Made by a program: the position numbers and the translations under genes. A stretch of 64,000 bases of DNA, taken from contig JAFXPN010000001.1 in assembly GCA_017527865.1 (NCBI GenBank), positions 47,410-111,409 of the forward strand, read 5' to 3'. Shown in pieces: positions 17,641-27,666 of this stretch. This DNA comes from Clostridiales bacterium (GTDB lineage Bacteria; Bacillota; Clostridia; Saccharofermentanales; Saccharofermentanaceae). The notes below the pieces were generated by a model that was not told the DNA's origin, made no database searches, and worked only from the letters and a program-made list of their open reading frames with translations. Numbering within the stretch: the first letter of the stretch is position 1; each line of letters begins with the position of its first letter.

Positions 17641-18312
17641 TTGAGCAGCTTAAATTCCACATTAGTTCAGCTTGCTGGCGGATTAAGATTCACATTAGGG
17701 ATCTTTTTCCTGACATTGCTCTTTTCCATACCCCTCGGGCTTCTCGTAGCCCGGGGGCGTATGTCTAAGAGCCGCATCATCGCGGGAATAGTCCGTGTCT
17801 ATATCTCCATAATGCGCGGAACTCCCCTCATGCTGCAGCTCCTTCTTGTCTATTTCGGCCCGTATTATGTGTTCGGCTTTAAGCTGTCAGATCTCGACGT
17901 CGGTCCGTTCAAGTACAGGTTTGTCGCAACCATTATCGGTTTCTCTTTAAACTATGCTGCATACTTCGCAGAGATCTTCAGGGGAGGCATACAGTCCATG
18001 CCGGAAGGTCAGTACGAAGCAGCGCAGATACTGGGCTTTACCAGGATGCAGACTTTCTTCAGGATCATTCTGCCGCAGGTGGTAAAGCGCGTGCTGCCGT
18101 CGATCACGAATGAGGTGATAACGCTTGTTAAGGACACGTCGCTTGCCCAGGTGCTTGCGGTCACCGAGATGTTCACAATGGCAAAGAACCTTGCATCCGC
18201 GCAGGTTTCCGTCATTCCTTTTATTGTCGCGGGCGTGTTCTATTATGTAATGAACGGCATCATTGAGATCGTCATGAACCGCGCCGAGAAATCAATGAAT
18301 TACTACTCGTGA
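17641..18312 (+). CDS. Polar amino acid ABC transporter permease
   Basis: 223 residues, starting at TTG 17641 four bases behind the binding-protein stop; no ribosome binding site is visible, so translation is probably coupled. It belongs to the HisM/GlnP family: the N-terminal GGLRFTLGIFFLTLLFSIPLGL helix, the RGTPLMLQLLLVYFG motif and the EAAQILGFTRMQTFFRIILPQ coupling helix (EAA loop) are all present. It should form a homodimeric channel with the ATPase that follows. Confidence 0.92.
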   Translation: MSSLNSTLVQLAGGLRFTLGIFFLTLLFSIPLGLLVARGRMSKSRIIAGIVRVYISIMRGTPLMLQLLLVYFGPYYVFGFKLSDLDVGPFKYRFVATIIGFSLNYAAYFAEIFRGGIQSMPEGQYEAAQILGFTRMQTFFRIILPQVVKRVLPSITNEVITLVKDTSLAQVLAVTEMFTMAKNLASAQVSVIPFIVAGVFYYVMNGIIEIVMNRAEKSMNYYS

Positions 18313-18319
18313 GGGACCT

Positions 18320-19069
18320 ATGAGTGTACTTGAGATGAGAAATATCCATAAATCGTTCGGTTCCCTCGAGGTGCTCAAGGGTATCGACCTTACCGTGGAG
18401 AAGGGACAGGTAGTCGGGATCATAGGACCTTCGGGCGGCGGCAAGTCAACGCTCCTGCGCTGCGCCACGACGCTTGAGATGATCGACAAAGGCGACATAA
18501 AGATATCGGGGCAGACGCTGGTCACCACTTCCAATTCCGGACTTACACAATATGCCGACAGGAAGACTCTCCAGCAGATAAGGGGCAGATTCGGACTGGT
18601 GTTCCAGAATTTCAATCTTTTCCCCCATTTTTCCGTGAGGAGGAATATCACGGAGTCCCTCGTTGTAGTACACAAGAAGTCGCGCGACGAAGCAAATGAG
18701 ATCTGCGACAATCTGTTAAGAAAGCTCGGCATGCTCGAAAAGGCTGATGCATACCCATGCAGCCTCTCGGGCGGACAGCAGCAGAGAGTCTCCATAGCAA
18801 GAGCGCTGGCACTTAATCCCGACATACTCTTCTTTGATGAACCCACATCGGCGCTCGACCCGGAACTTACGTCCGGAGTCCTTAAGGTCATAAGGGAACT
18901 CGCAAAGGAACATATGACGATGGTAATAGTCACTCATGAGATGGCTTTTGCCAGGGATGTGGCTGATCATATAGTATTCATGGACGGCGGCGTTATAGTC
19001 GAACAGGGAAGCGAAGTCATCAGCAACCCGAGGCAGGAAAGGACCAGGGAATTTCTTGCAGGCTATTGA
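18320..19069 (+). CDS. Polar amino acid ABC transporter ATP-binding protein (GlnQ family)
   Basis: 249 residues. Walker A GPSGGGKST, Q-loop LVFQNFNLF, signature LSGGQQQR and Walker B ILFFDEPTSALD are intact, and the His switch is in VTHEM. It energises the uptake system with the two upstream genes. It starts eight bases after the permease stop with GAGGGACC upstream. The T-box controlled ilv operon starts just behind it from its own promoter. Confidence 0.93.
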   Translation: MSVLEMRNIHKSFGSLEVLKGIDLTVEKGQVVGIIGPSGGGKSTLLRCATTLEMIDKGDIKISGQTLVTTSNSGLTQYADRKTLQQIRGRFGLVFQNFNLFPHFSVRRNITESLVVVHKKSRDEANEICDNLLRKLGMLEKADAYPCSLSGGQQQRVSIARALALNPDILFFDEPTSALDPELTSGVLKVIRELAKEHMTMVIVTHEMAFARDVADHIVFMDGGVIVEQGSEVISNPRQERTREFLAGY

Positions 19070-19073
19070 TCAA

Positions 19074-19102
19074 TTGACTTTTTAAGCCGTAAATGCTTTA
19101 AT
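19074..19102 (+). promoter_or_regulatory. Promoter of the T-box/ilv operon
   Basis: TTGACT (19074-19079), 17-base spacer and TTTAAT (19097-19102) with an extended TGC immediately before. Transcription would start near 19109, at the beginning of the T-box leader. Confidence 0.7.
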
Positions 19103-19108
19103 TACAAA

Positions 19109-19391
19109 AAGGCGCTGAAGGGAAAAAAGATGCGCGTATTCCGTTAAAGAGAGCCGTCGGGCGGTGCGAGACGGTGCGGTAAGCGTAATGATGAGTCATC
19201 CCGGAGCCGTAAGACCTAAAGCTTTTGTGTTATTAAGTCTTACCGGGTTCTCCCGTTACAGAGGAAGGTGTTGTAAGACACCGGTGAGCGGGGTCATTGT
19301 GATCCAAGAAGAGTGGTACCGCGGAATATAAAAGTCATTTCGTCTCTTCTTCGTGCAAAGTTCATTTGTGCGAAGCGGAGACTTTTAATTT
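19109..19391 (+). ncRNA. T-box leader controlling ilvB-ilvN-ilvC-ilvD
   Basis: The leader shows the T-box hallmarks in order: AGAGAGCC after the start of stem I (from about 19148), the GGTGCGAGAC distal region, and the T-box sequence AGAGTGGTACCGCG (19310-19323). Its TGGT (19314-19317) can pair with the ACCA end of an uncharged tRNA. AAGAG (19309-19313) can pair with CTCTT (19344-19348) as antiterminator. That pairing competes with the terminator at 19342-19391. The specifier is read as GTC (Val, 19195-19197) or, one register later, ATC (Ile, 19198-19200). Either fits branched-chain amino acid control. Confidence 0.92.
19342..19391 (+). terminator. T-box regulated terminator
   Basis: GTCTC pairs with GAGAC and TTCGTGCAAA with TTTGTGCGAA (two G-U pairs), followed by TTTTAATTTT. 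Its 5' arm overlaps the antiterminator arm CTCTT, so the two structures are mutually exclusive. Confidence 0.8.
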
Positions 19392-19410
19392 TAAGATAAG
19401 GAGAGTCAGG

Positions 19411-21077
19411 ATGAAACTCAGCGGAGCGGAAATCGTTATCGAGACGCTTATAGAGCAGAATGTCAAGACGATCTTCGGATACCCGGGCGGTACCGTTATC
19501 GATATCTACGACCAGCTCTATAAGAAGAGTGACCGCATTACCCATGTGCTCTCGGCTCACGAGCAGGGCGCGGCGCATGCGGCAGACGGATATGCAAGGG
19601 CAACGGGTGAGATCGGAGTCGTACTCGCTACGTCGGGCCCCGGCGCTACCAATCTTGTTACGGGAATCGCGACTGCGCACCTTGATTCGGTGCCTCTTCT
19701 TGCGATCACGGGCAATGTCGCCAACAACATGATAGGAAGAGACTGTTTCCAGGAGATCGATATCGCCGGTGTGACACTTCCCATTACAAAGCATAATTTC
19801 ATCGTTCATGATGTGAACGAGCTTGCCGATACCATAAGAGAGGCCATAAGGATCGCTAAGTCCGGCCGTCCCGGTCCCGTACTCGTGGATATCCCCAAGG
19901 ATATACAGCAGGCTAAGTGTGAATTTGCTTATAAGGCTCCTGTTGTCAAAACGGCAGGGGAGCCGGCTCCCGAGGATAAGGTCATCGAGGCGGCAAATAT
20001 GATCGCGGATTCGAGCCGTCCTTATATCTATTTCGGCGGAGGCGCCGTAAGGGCGGGAGCAGGCGCGCTAATATCCGAACTCGCGGATAAGATCGATGCT
20101 GTCATCGGATGCTCCATGATGGGACTTTCAGAGCTTCCGACAAAACTTGACAGGTTCCTCGGAATGCAGGGGATGCACGGCCACTTCGCATCTTCCAAGG
20201 CGATGGCCAAAGCGGATCTTATCATTGCGATCGGCGCGAGGTTCTCGGACCGTTCCACAGGCGATGCAAAGAAGTTCTGCGCGGGTGCTCGCAAGATACA
20301 TATAGACATAGACGATGCCGAGATCGGCAAGAATGTCAAAGTGGATCTGGGTGTTTCCTGTGATATATCCGATTTTCTGCGCAAGCTTATCGAACATGTG
20401 GATTATAAGCGCAATCCCAACTGGATGACTAAGATCGAGAAGCTCCTTGAGCAGGAAAAGGAATTCGGATACGGCGATGATTTCCTTCCGGAACTTGCCG
20501 TTAAGGCTGTTTCCGATATCGTTGATGACGATACCGAGATAGTGACCGACGTTGGTCAGCACCAGATGTGGACGGCCCAGTATTACGAATTCAAGAAGAA
20601 GAGGACCTGGATCTCGTCAGGCGGACTCGGGACCATGGGATTCGGAATGGGCGCTGCAATAGGAGCATCCTTCGGGACCGGCAAGAGATCAGTGCTTATC
20701 ACCGGCGACGGCAGCTTCGGCATGGATATGATCGAACTTGCCACGGCGATAACATACCATGTTCCCGTTACGGTGGTCGTTGTCAATAACGGAGCGCTCG
20801 GCATGGTCCGTCAGATGCAGAATCTGTTCTATAACAAGACCTATTCGAATACGACACTCGACAGGAAGACGGACTTCATAAGACTCGCAGAGGCTTTCGG
20901 ATGCGAAGGATACAGAGCGTCGGATATCGGGCAGTTCAGGGAAGCGTTCGCAAAGGCTTATGAAGCAGAAGGACCTGCACTTGTCGAACTGATCATCGAT
21001 AAGGACGACATGGTGCTCCCGATGCTCCGTCCGGGCGGCGCTTATGACAGGCTGATACTTGATAAGGAGGACAGGAT

Positions 21078-21081
<4 letters not shown>
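19411..21081 (+). CDS. ilvB: Acetolactate synthase, large (catalytic) subunit
   Basis: 556 residues from ATG 19411 with AAGGAG upstream, just after the T-box terminator. ThDP-dependent enzyme: catalytic Glu lies in HEQGAAHAADGYARATG, and the ThDP/Mg motif GDGSFGMDMIELATA...NNGALGMV is intact. It condenses pyruvate to acetolactate, or with 2-oxobutyrate to acetohydroxybutyrate, the first common step of valine, leucine and isoleucine synthesis. Its stop overlaps the start of the regulatory subunit. Confidence 0.95.
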
Positions 21082-22635
<1,554 letters not shown>

Positions 22636-22664
22636 TGCAGGCATCTTTACTTTAGTATCAACTT

Positions 22665-22692
22665 AAGGGCTGCGTTTACTCGTGGCCCTTTT
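22665..22692 (+). terminator. Terminator-like hairpin between ilvC and ilvD
   Basis: AAGGGCTGCG pairs with CGTGGCCCTT (10 bp, two G-U pairs, loop TTTACT), followed by only two further T residues. It would give partial termination within the operon, or mRNA end protection. Confidence 0.5.
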
Positions 22693-22714
22693 CGAAAAGA
22701 AAGCGAGCGAGATT

Positions 22715-24376
22715 ATGATCAAAGATACGATAGTTGACGGTTTTGCCAATGCCCCCCACAGATCCCTTTACCATGCTCTGGGACTTACAAAAGAGGAGCT
22801 TGAACGCCCCCTTATCGGAGTTGTCAGTTCCTATAACGAGATAGTTCCGGGACACATGAACATCGATAAGATAACCGAGGCTGTCAAGGCGGGCATCAGG
22901 ACTGCAGGCGGAACACCGATAGTATTTCCCGCGATCGCCGTGTGTGACGGTATCGCGATGGGGCACGTCGGAATGAAGTATTCGCTCGTGACGCGTGACC
23001 TGATCGCGGATTCCACCGAAGCTATGGTCATGGCTCACGGCTTTGACGGACTTGTCATGATACCCAACTGCGACAAGAACGTGCCGGGCCTTCTGATGGC
23101 AGCCGCAAGGCTTAATCTGCCGACTGTGTTTGTCAGCGGAGGTCCGATGCTCGCGGGCAGGGTAGACGGGAAAAAGAGATCCCTGTCGGCGATGTTCGAA
23201 GCAACAGGCGCATACGCTGCCGGTAAGATGGATGAGGATAAGCTCGAAGAATTCGTTAATAAGGTATGTCCGTCCTGCGGCTCGTGCTCCGGCATGTATA
23301 CCGCGAACTCAATGAACTGTCTTACCGAAGTGCTCGGAATGGCGCTTGCCGGAAACGGCACGATCCCTGCGGTATACTCCGACCGTATCATCCTCGCCAA
23401 GCATGCGGGCATGCAGGTCATGGAGTGTGTAAGGCATAACATAAGACCCCGCGATATCCTGACTCACGAGGCGTTCGAGAATGCGATCGCTGCAGATATG
23501 GCTATCGGATGTTCGACGAATTCCATGCTCCACATTCCCGCGATCGCCAATGAATGCGGGATCACGATCGATCTTGACCACATCAACGAGATATCGGAGA
23601 GAACACCCAATATCTGTCATCTCGCGCCTGCAGGCCCGACGTATATGGAGGATCTCAATGAGGCGGGCGGCATTTATGCGGTTATGAAGGAACTGCTTGA
23701 TGAAGGCCTTATCTACGGCGATGTCATGACGGTAACGGGGAAGACTTTGAGGGAGAATGTCAAGGATTCCAAGGTTATCGATCCCGGTGTCATCAGACCG
23801 ATAGACGATCCGTTCACTAAGACCGGCGGACTTGCGGTGCTTAAGGGCAATCTCGCTCCGGACGGCTGCGTTGTCAAGAGGTCTGCTGTAGCTGAAGAGA
23901 TGCTCGTTCATGAGGGTCCGGCAAGATGCTTCAACAGTGAAGAAGAGGCGATCGAGTTCATATATTCGGGCAAGGTTCAGCCGGGCGATGTCATCATCAT
24001 AAGATATGAGGGTCCTGCCGGAGGTCCCGGCATGAGAGAAATGCTCTCACCGACATCTGCGATCGCAGGCGCGGGCCTTGATAAAGAAGTCGCTCTGATA
24101 ACAGACGGCCGTTTCTCCGGCGCAACGAGAGGCGCTTCGATAGGCCATGTAAGCCCTGAGGCTTCTTCCGGCGGCAACATCGCTTATATCCAGGACGGTG
24201 ATATCATTTCCATCAATATTCCCGAGTATAAGATCGATATCATGATATCCGATGAGGAACTCGAGAACAGAAGGAAGACCATGCCGCTTCCCGAGAAGCC
24301 CGAACTTACCGGGTATCTCAAGCGTTATGCGAAGGCTGTGTCATCCGCCGATAAGGGTGCGATAATAAATTACTGA
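22715..24376 (+). CDS. ilvD: Dihydroxy-acid dehydratase
   Basis: 553 residues from ATG 22715, whose N-terminus ([24 protein letters not shown]) matches the family start. An in-frame GTG at 22682 is rejected because it lies inside the hairpin at 22665-22692. Iron-sulfur ligands appear in NCDKNVPG and [19 protein letters not shown]. It dehydrates dihydroxyisovalerate and its homolog to the 2-oxo acids, the third branched-chain step. The transaminase ilvE and the leu genes are not in the window. Confidence 0.95.
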   Translation: MIKDTIVDGFANAPHRSLYHALGLTKEELERPLIGVVSSYNEIVPGHMNIDKITEAVKAGIRTAGGTPIVFPAIAVCDGIAMGHVGMKYSLVTRDLIADSTEAMVMAHGFDGLVMIPNCDKNVPGLLMAAARLNLPTVFVSGGPMLAGRVDGKKRSLSAMFEATGAYAAGKMDEDKLEEFVNKVCPSCGSCSGMYTANSMNCLTEVLGMALAGNGTIPAVYSDRIILAKHAGMQVMECVRHNIRPRDILTHEAFENAIAADMAIGCSTNSMLHIPAIANECGITIDLDHINEISERTPNICHLAPAGPTYMEDLNEAGGIYAVMKELLDEGLIYGDVMTVTGKTLRENVKDSKVIDPGVIRPIDDPFTKTGGLAVLKGNLAPDGCVVKRSAVAEEMLVHEGPARCFNSEEEAIEFIYSGKVQPGDVIIIRYEGPAGGPGMREMLSPTSAIAGAGLDKEVALITDGRFSGATRGASIGHVSPEASSGGNIAYIQDGDIISINIPEYKIDIMISDEELENRRKTMPLPEKPELTGYLKRYAKAVSSADKGAIINY

Positions 24377-24379
24377 CAG

Positions 24380-24850
24380 ATGGCTGAGAGTTATTCTTTT
24401 TACGGTTGGGAAAAGGCCGATCTGCTTCCGGCAGATGAGAAATACCGCAATGCCGGAACTCCGCGCGAGCTCTATGATACCTTAAGCGCTCTGTGGTGCG
24501 CACAGACCTGCGCGCCCAGGATGCGGGACAGATGGACGCCTGATAACAGGACGATGGGTCAGTGTTCCGTAACCGCGTTCCTTGCACAGGATATCTACGG
24601 GGGAGAGGTATACGGCATTAAGCGGCCGGACGGAAACTTCCACTGTTATAACGCGGTTGGTGACGTGGTATTCGACCTTACCTCGGAACAGTTCGGGGAT
24701 GAAGCCCGCGAATTGATCTACGAGGGCAATCCCGTGCAGGAGCGGCAGGTGCATTTCGCGAAGGAGGAGAAACGTCACCGTTACGAATACCTGAAGAGCC
24801 TTCTTGAGGACGCACTCTCAGGCAAGGAGGAACGGTCATGTCTTTACTGA
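24380..24850 (+). CDS. YunG-like protein of unknown function
   Basis: 156 residues. The segments ALWCAQTCAPRMRDRWTPDN, MGQCSVTAFLAQDIYGGEVYG, FHCYNAVGDVVFDLTSEQF and VHFAKEEKRHRYEYLKSLL match the Bacillus YunG type as I remember it. The conserved Cys (GQC), His (HC) and Asp (FDLTS) pattern resembles a transglutaminase-like catalytic triad, but no activity is established. It starts three bases after ilvD and overlaps the AAA+ ATPase gene by 13 bases, so it is probably translated together with that ATPase. Confidence 0.6.
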   Translation: MAESYSFYGWEKADLLPADEKYRNAGTPRELYDTLSALWCAQTCAPRMRDRWTPDNRTMGQCSVTAFLAQDIYGGEVYGIKRPDGNFHCYNAVGDVVFDLTSEQFGDEARELIYEGNPVQERQVHFAKEEKRHRYEYLKSLLEDALSGKEERSCLY

Positions 24851-26031
24851 GGGAGATCTGTTCAATAGCGCTCTTCCGCGGAGTACGCGAGAAGGAGCCT
24901 CTGGCAAGTCTTTGTGATTATCTGTTTAAGCTCGAGCCGGGATACAGTATCGAGGAGATGATAGACAGTTACGGCCATTTCTGCTCGGTCCTGTATTCAC
25001 TTCGCCCTGACTGCGATCTTTCCGCAGCCATATGGGATGTTCTCGTTGACGATATGAACCCTTATCTCAGATATAAGATCGATTCGATCGTTGATCCGGA
25101 GAGCGCGGGAAAGCAGAGTTCCCTGATGAAGCTCACCGCGCAGCGCGAACTTGAGCTTCTGACCCGCATCGGAAGCTATACCTCCTTTGATCTTAAGGAG
25201 CAGCTGGTATACGACGGATATCTTCCAGATTTTACTTCTTCGAGGATCGATCTTAAGAAACGTTATCTTAAGATGATCGATTCAATAGATACTTCCGGTT
25301 ACGGCATTTTTACCCGTTACGATTTCTTCAGGATAAAGGACGGCAGGCTTGTCCCCGTGATCAACCCCGATCCCGTGAGTGCCGTTGACCTGTTCTGTTA
25401 TGAGAGGCAGAGGGATATGGTGGCAGCTAATACTGCGGCCTTTGCGCAAGGGCTCCCGTTCGAAGACGTGCTGCTCTACGGCGACGCGGGTACGGGCAAG
25501 TCTTCGACCGTTAAATCTTCTGCGAGGATGTTCTTCGATAAAGGCGTGAGACTGGTCGAGATCCCCAAGACCGAACTTTCGCATCTGTCGGACATAATAG
25601 AATCTTTGTCACGTGAACCCATGAAGTTCATTTTGTTCATGGACGATATCTCTTTTGATGCGGACGATGACAGGATAGGGGTTCTCAAGTCCGTGATCGA
25701 AGGAGCCGCATCAGGCGGAAGGAGAAATACCGCAATATACGCGACGTCCAACCGCAGACATATGATAAAAGAGACTTTTTCATCCCGTGAGAATGAGATA
25801 CACAGGACCGATACTATCGCTGAACAGCTGAGCCTGTCTGAACGGTTCGGCATACGCATCCTGTTTGATAAACCTGACAGAAAGACATACCTGATGATAG
25901 TTAAAGCTCTTCTGGAAGCGAAGGGGGTATCTTTTGATGACGAACAGATCGAACGGGATGCCGAGCTGTATGCTCTCCGCAAAGGCGGCCGTTCCTGCCG
26001 GACGGCAAGACAGTTTGCCGATTCGCTCTGA
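24838..26031 (+). CDS. AAA+ ATPase of the DUF815 family
   Basis: 397 residues with GGAGGAACGG upstream. An N-terminal helical part of about 210 residues precedes one AAA+ module: Walker A GDAGTGKS, Walker B FILFMDDISF, sensor-1 region AIYATSNRRHMIKE and the LSERFGIRILF stretch with the arginine finger. DUF815 proteins are predicted AAA+ ATPases whose substrates are not established. It overlaps the YunG-like gene and is followed by an intergenic stretch of about 300 bases. Confidence 0.85.
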   Translation: MSLLREICSIALFRGVREKEPLASLCDYLFKLEPGYSIEEMIDSYGHFCSVLYSLRPDCDLSAAIWDVLVDDMNPYLRYKIDSIVDPESAGKQSSLMKLTAQRELELLTRIGSYTSFDLKEQLVYDGYLPDFTSSRIDLKKRYLKMIDSIDTSGYGIFTRYDFFRIKDGRLVPVINPDPVSAVDLFCYERQRDMVAANTAAFAQGLPFEDVLLYGDAGTGKSSTVKSSARMFFDKGVRLVEIPKTELSHLSDIIESLSREPMKFILFMDDISFDADDDRIGVLKSVIEGAASGGRRNTAIYATSNRRHMIKETFSSRENEIHRTDTIAEQLSLSERFGIRILFDKPDRKTYLMIVKALLEAKGVSFDDEQIERDAELYALRKGGRSCRTARQFADSL

Positions 26032-26130
26032 TCTGTTTTGTTTTCAAATGAAAGCGAAAAGCTTTTGCCGCATTTTTAACTAACTTTATTTACTTTTGCT
26101 TAATACATAAACGGCTGCCCGGTGTTAGGA

Positions 26131-26136
26131 TATAAT
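26131..26136 (+). promoter_or_regulatory. Perfect -10 element upstream of a small transcript
   Basis: TATAAT at 26131-26136 with no convincing -35 and no TG extension. Together with the strong terminator at 26277-26304 it defines a possible transcript of about 160 bases. Confidence 0.35.
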
Positions 26137-26170
26137 CATAAAAAACATTTTAGAGAAAGAGGTGAGGCCA

Positions 26171-26227
26171 ATGTACGAAGAACAAACCGTTGCGGGACAG
26201 CTGGTCTCGCACAAACTTACCTCCTAA
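26171..26227 (+). CDS. Possible 18-residue peptide or small RNA
   Basis: ATG 26171 to TAA 26227 encodes 18 residues (MYEEQTVAGQLVSHKLTS) after a purine-rich GAAAGAGGTGAGG. The bases GAGGTGAG (26159-26166) of this ribosome binding site can pair with CTTACCTC (26216-26223) at the end of the ORF (8 bp, one G-U), which would close the RNA into a hairpin and hide the binding site. Whether peptide or RNA is the product cannot be decided. Nothing downstream on this strand depends on it. The other bases between 26032 and 26329 hold only the -10 element and the terminator. Confidence 0.3.
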   Translation: MYEEQTVAGQLVSHKLTS

Positions 26228-26276
26228 GGTTTTTGGTTTTATTTCTTATCACTTATAGGCAATTTGAAAGAGAATA

Positions 26277-26304
26277 AAAGGGAACTTCTTCCGAAGTTCC
26301 CTTT
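26277..26304. terminator. Bidirectional terminator
   Basis: Perfect 12-bp stem AAAGGGAACTTC/GAAGTTCCCTTT with loop TTCC. It serves the + transcript and the converging minus-strand gene; the T-rich side of the minus transcript is the stronger one. Confidence 0.85.
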
Positions 26305-26329
26305 CTCATTGTTAAGATGATGCAGACCG

Positions 26330-26647
26330 TCAGCTCATGAAGTCAGTGAGATTTGACAGATAGTCGGGGTTGATGGCCGCATAGATGAGACTTGCAACCC
26401 AGATGAGGGTTCCTATGATTCCCATTATAAGACCTGCCATTGACATACCGGATCTGTTGCCCTTGTTTCTTGCAATGATAGCCGTAATAAGAGCTGCAAC
26501 TGCGCTGGGACCGCAGCATAACAGGCCGAAGATTCCCGTTACAAGCGATGCGATAGCAAGACCTTTGCCGTTCTCCGACGAGGCATCATTGTTCCATGTC
26601 GGCTCAGGCTGATAATACTGGGGCTGTTCATAATTGTTATTATCCAT
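26330..26647 (-). CDS. Small DUF4190-type membrane protein
   Basis: 105 residues from the ATG at 26647, preceded on its strand by AAAAAAGGAGGAG. The first 30 residues are Asn/Gln/Tyr/Pro-rich and cytosolic. Two membrane helices follow (GLAIASLVTGIFGLLCCGPSAVAALITAII and MAGLIMGIIGTLIWVASLIYAAI). This pattern fits DUF4190 proteins, whose role is unknown. On the minus strand an extended -10 TGGTATATT covers 26678-26686. It shares the shared-strand neighbourhood with the DUF2752 gene. Confidence 0.7.
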   Translation of the reverse strand: MDNNNYEQPQYYQPEPTWNNDASSENGKGLAIASLVTGIFGLLCCGPSAVAALITAIIARNKGNRSGMSMAGLIMGIIGTLIWVASLIYAAINPDYLSNLTDFMS

Positions 26648-26733
26648 TAACAATCTCCTCCTTTTTTGAATAATTGAAATATACCATATATTCAGGGTGT
26701 GTTTCCACGGCAATCGTGAAATTTAACAAGTCT

Positions 26734-27105
26734 TTACCAATGGAGCAGTATCCTGAGAATACCGAATGTCAGCAGGGCGGCTGAATAGACCGTTATTATC
26801 ATTACATTTGTCCTCGGGATATCTTTCCTGCTCTCCATAAGATAGATGAGATATATGATCTCGCATGCAGCAAACGGCCACGTCAGGAAGAGAAACTGAT
26901 TGTCTTTGAATGCGCTCTTAAGGTCGCCGTGAAGAAGATCTATAAACATGTGCGTTATCCCGCACGAGGGGCAGCGCAGTCCCGTGAGGCTGCGGAACAG
27001 GCAGGGCAGCCCGAATCCCGTGAATCTGTTGAGAAGATAATACGCGAGGCCTGCCAGTATGATGACCGCCGTGTCTCTTAATGTTTTGCGTACTGCTATA
27101 CTCAT
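26734..27105 (-). CDS. DUF2752 family membrane protein
   Basis: 123 residues when started at the ATG at 27105; an upstream in-frame ATG at 27177 would overlap the divergent phosphodiesterase gene. The hallmark [25 protein letters not shown] is present, with about three membrane helices. The family is widespread and of unknown function; the CxxC could be redox active or bind metal. The ATG lies only seven bases behind a TATACT on its strand, so translation may be leaderless. Confidence 0.75.
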   Translation of the reverse strand: MSIAVRKTLRDTAVIILAGLAYYLLNRFTGFGLPCLFRSLTGLRCPSCGITHMFIDLLHGDLKSAFKDNQFLFLTWPFAACEIIYLIYLMESRKDIPRTNVMIITVYSAALLTFGILRILLHW

Positions 27106-27114
27106 AACGTGTAG

Positions 27115-27120
27115 TATAAT
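27115..27120. promoter_or_regulatory. Shared -10 element for two divergent genes
   Basis: TATAAT at 27115-27120 faces the phosphodiesterase gene. The same bases, read on the minus strand within ATTATACT, form TATACT facing the DUF2752 gene. Neither direction has a convincing -35. Confidence 0.45.
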
Positions 27121-27147
27121 GGAAAATATGAGGAAGCAAAGCGGTAA

Positions 27148-27666
27148 ATGAAGTTTTTTGTAGTTTCTGACATTCACGGAGATTCATATTGGGCTGCAAA
27201 AGCAGTTGAGACTTTTGAAGCGGAGCATGCCGACAGGCTTGTGCTGCTCGGCGATATCCTTTATCACGGTCCCCGTAATGATCTTCCCGGACATTATGCT
27301 CCCAAGGATGTTATCGGCATATTAAATCCGCTCGCAGATAAGATACTGGCGGTGAGAGGCAACTGTGAGGCCGAGGTCGATCAGATGGTCCTGGGATTCC
27401 CCTGTATGGCGGATTATATCTATATAGTGAGCGGGGAGGTGCCGTTTTTCATTACCCACGGGCATCTGTATTCACCTGACCGTCTGCCGCCTTTACTGAC
27501 TCCGGGAAGCGTCTTTATCTCGGGACACACGCATGTGACGGAAGATCTCATGAGGGACGGGATAAGATTCATGAATCCCGGATCTCCCTCGATCCCCAAG
27601 GAGAACAGCAGACCGTCATATATAATCATTGAGGACGGGCAAGCCCGGTTAAAGGAGTTTGACTGA
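27148..27666 (+). CDS. Metallophosphoesterase, YfcE/MJ0936 type
   Basis: 172 residues. The metal-binding signature is complete: DIHGD near residue 8, [15 protein letters not shown], and GH plus SGHTHV near the C-terminus. Enzymes of this family hydrolyse phosphodiesters in vitro; their physiological substrates are largely unknown. The stop overlaps the start of the hydrogenase gene by one base (TGATGG), so the two are co-translated. GAGGAAG lies 11 bases upstream of the ATG. Confidence 0.85.
   Translation: MKFFVVSDIHGDSYWAAKAVETFEAEHADRLVLLGDILYHGPRNDLPGHYAPKDVIGILNPLADKILAVRGNCEAEVDQMVLGFPCMADYIYIVSGEVPFFITHGHLYSPDRLPPLLTPGSVFISGHTHVTEDLMRDGIRFMNPGSPSIPKENSRPSYIIIEDGQARLKEFD

Noticed and set aside
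22682..22714. GTG 22682 as start of ilvD
   Set aside because: It lies within a hairpin, lacks a ribosome binding site, and the family N-terminus matches ATG 22715.
27106..27177. Longer start (27177) for the DUF2752 gene
   Set aside because: It would overlap the start of the divergent phosphodiesterase gene and extends beyond the usual family N-terminus.
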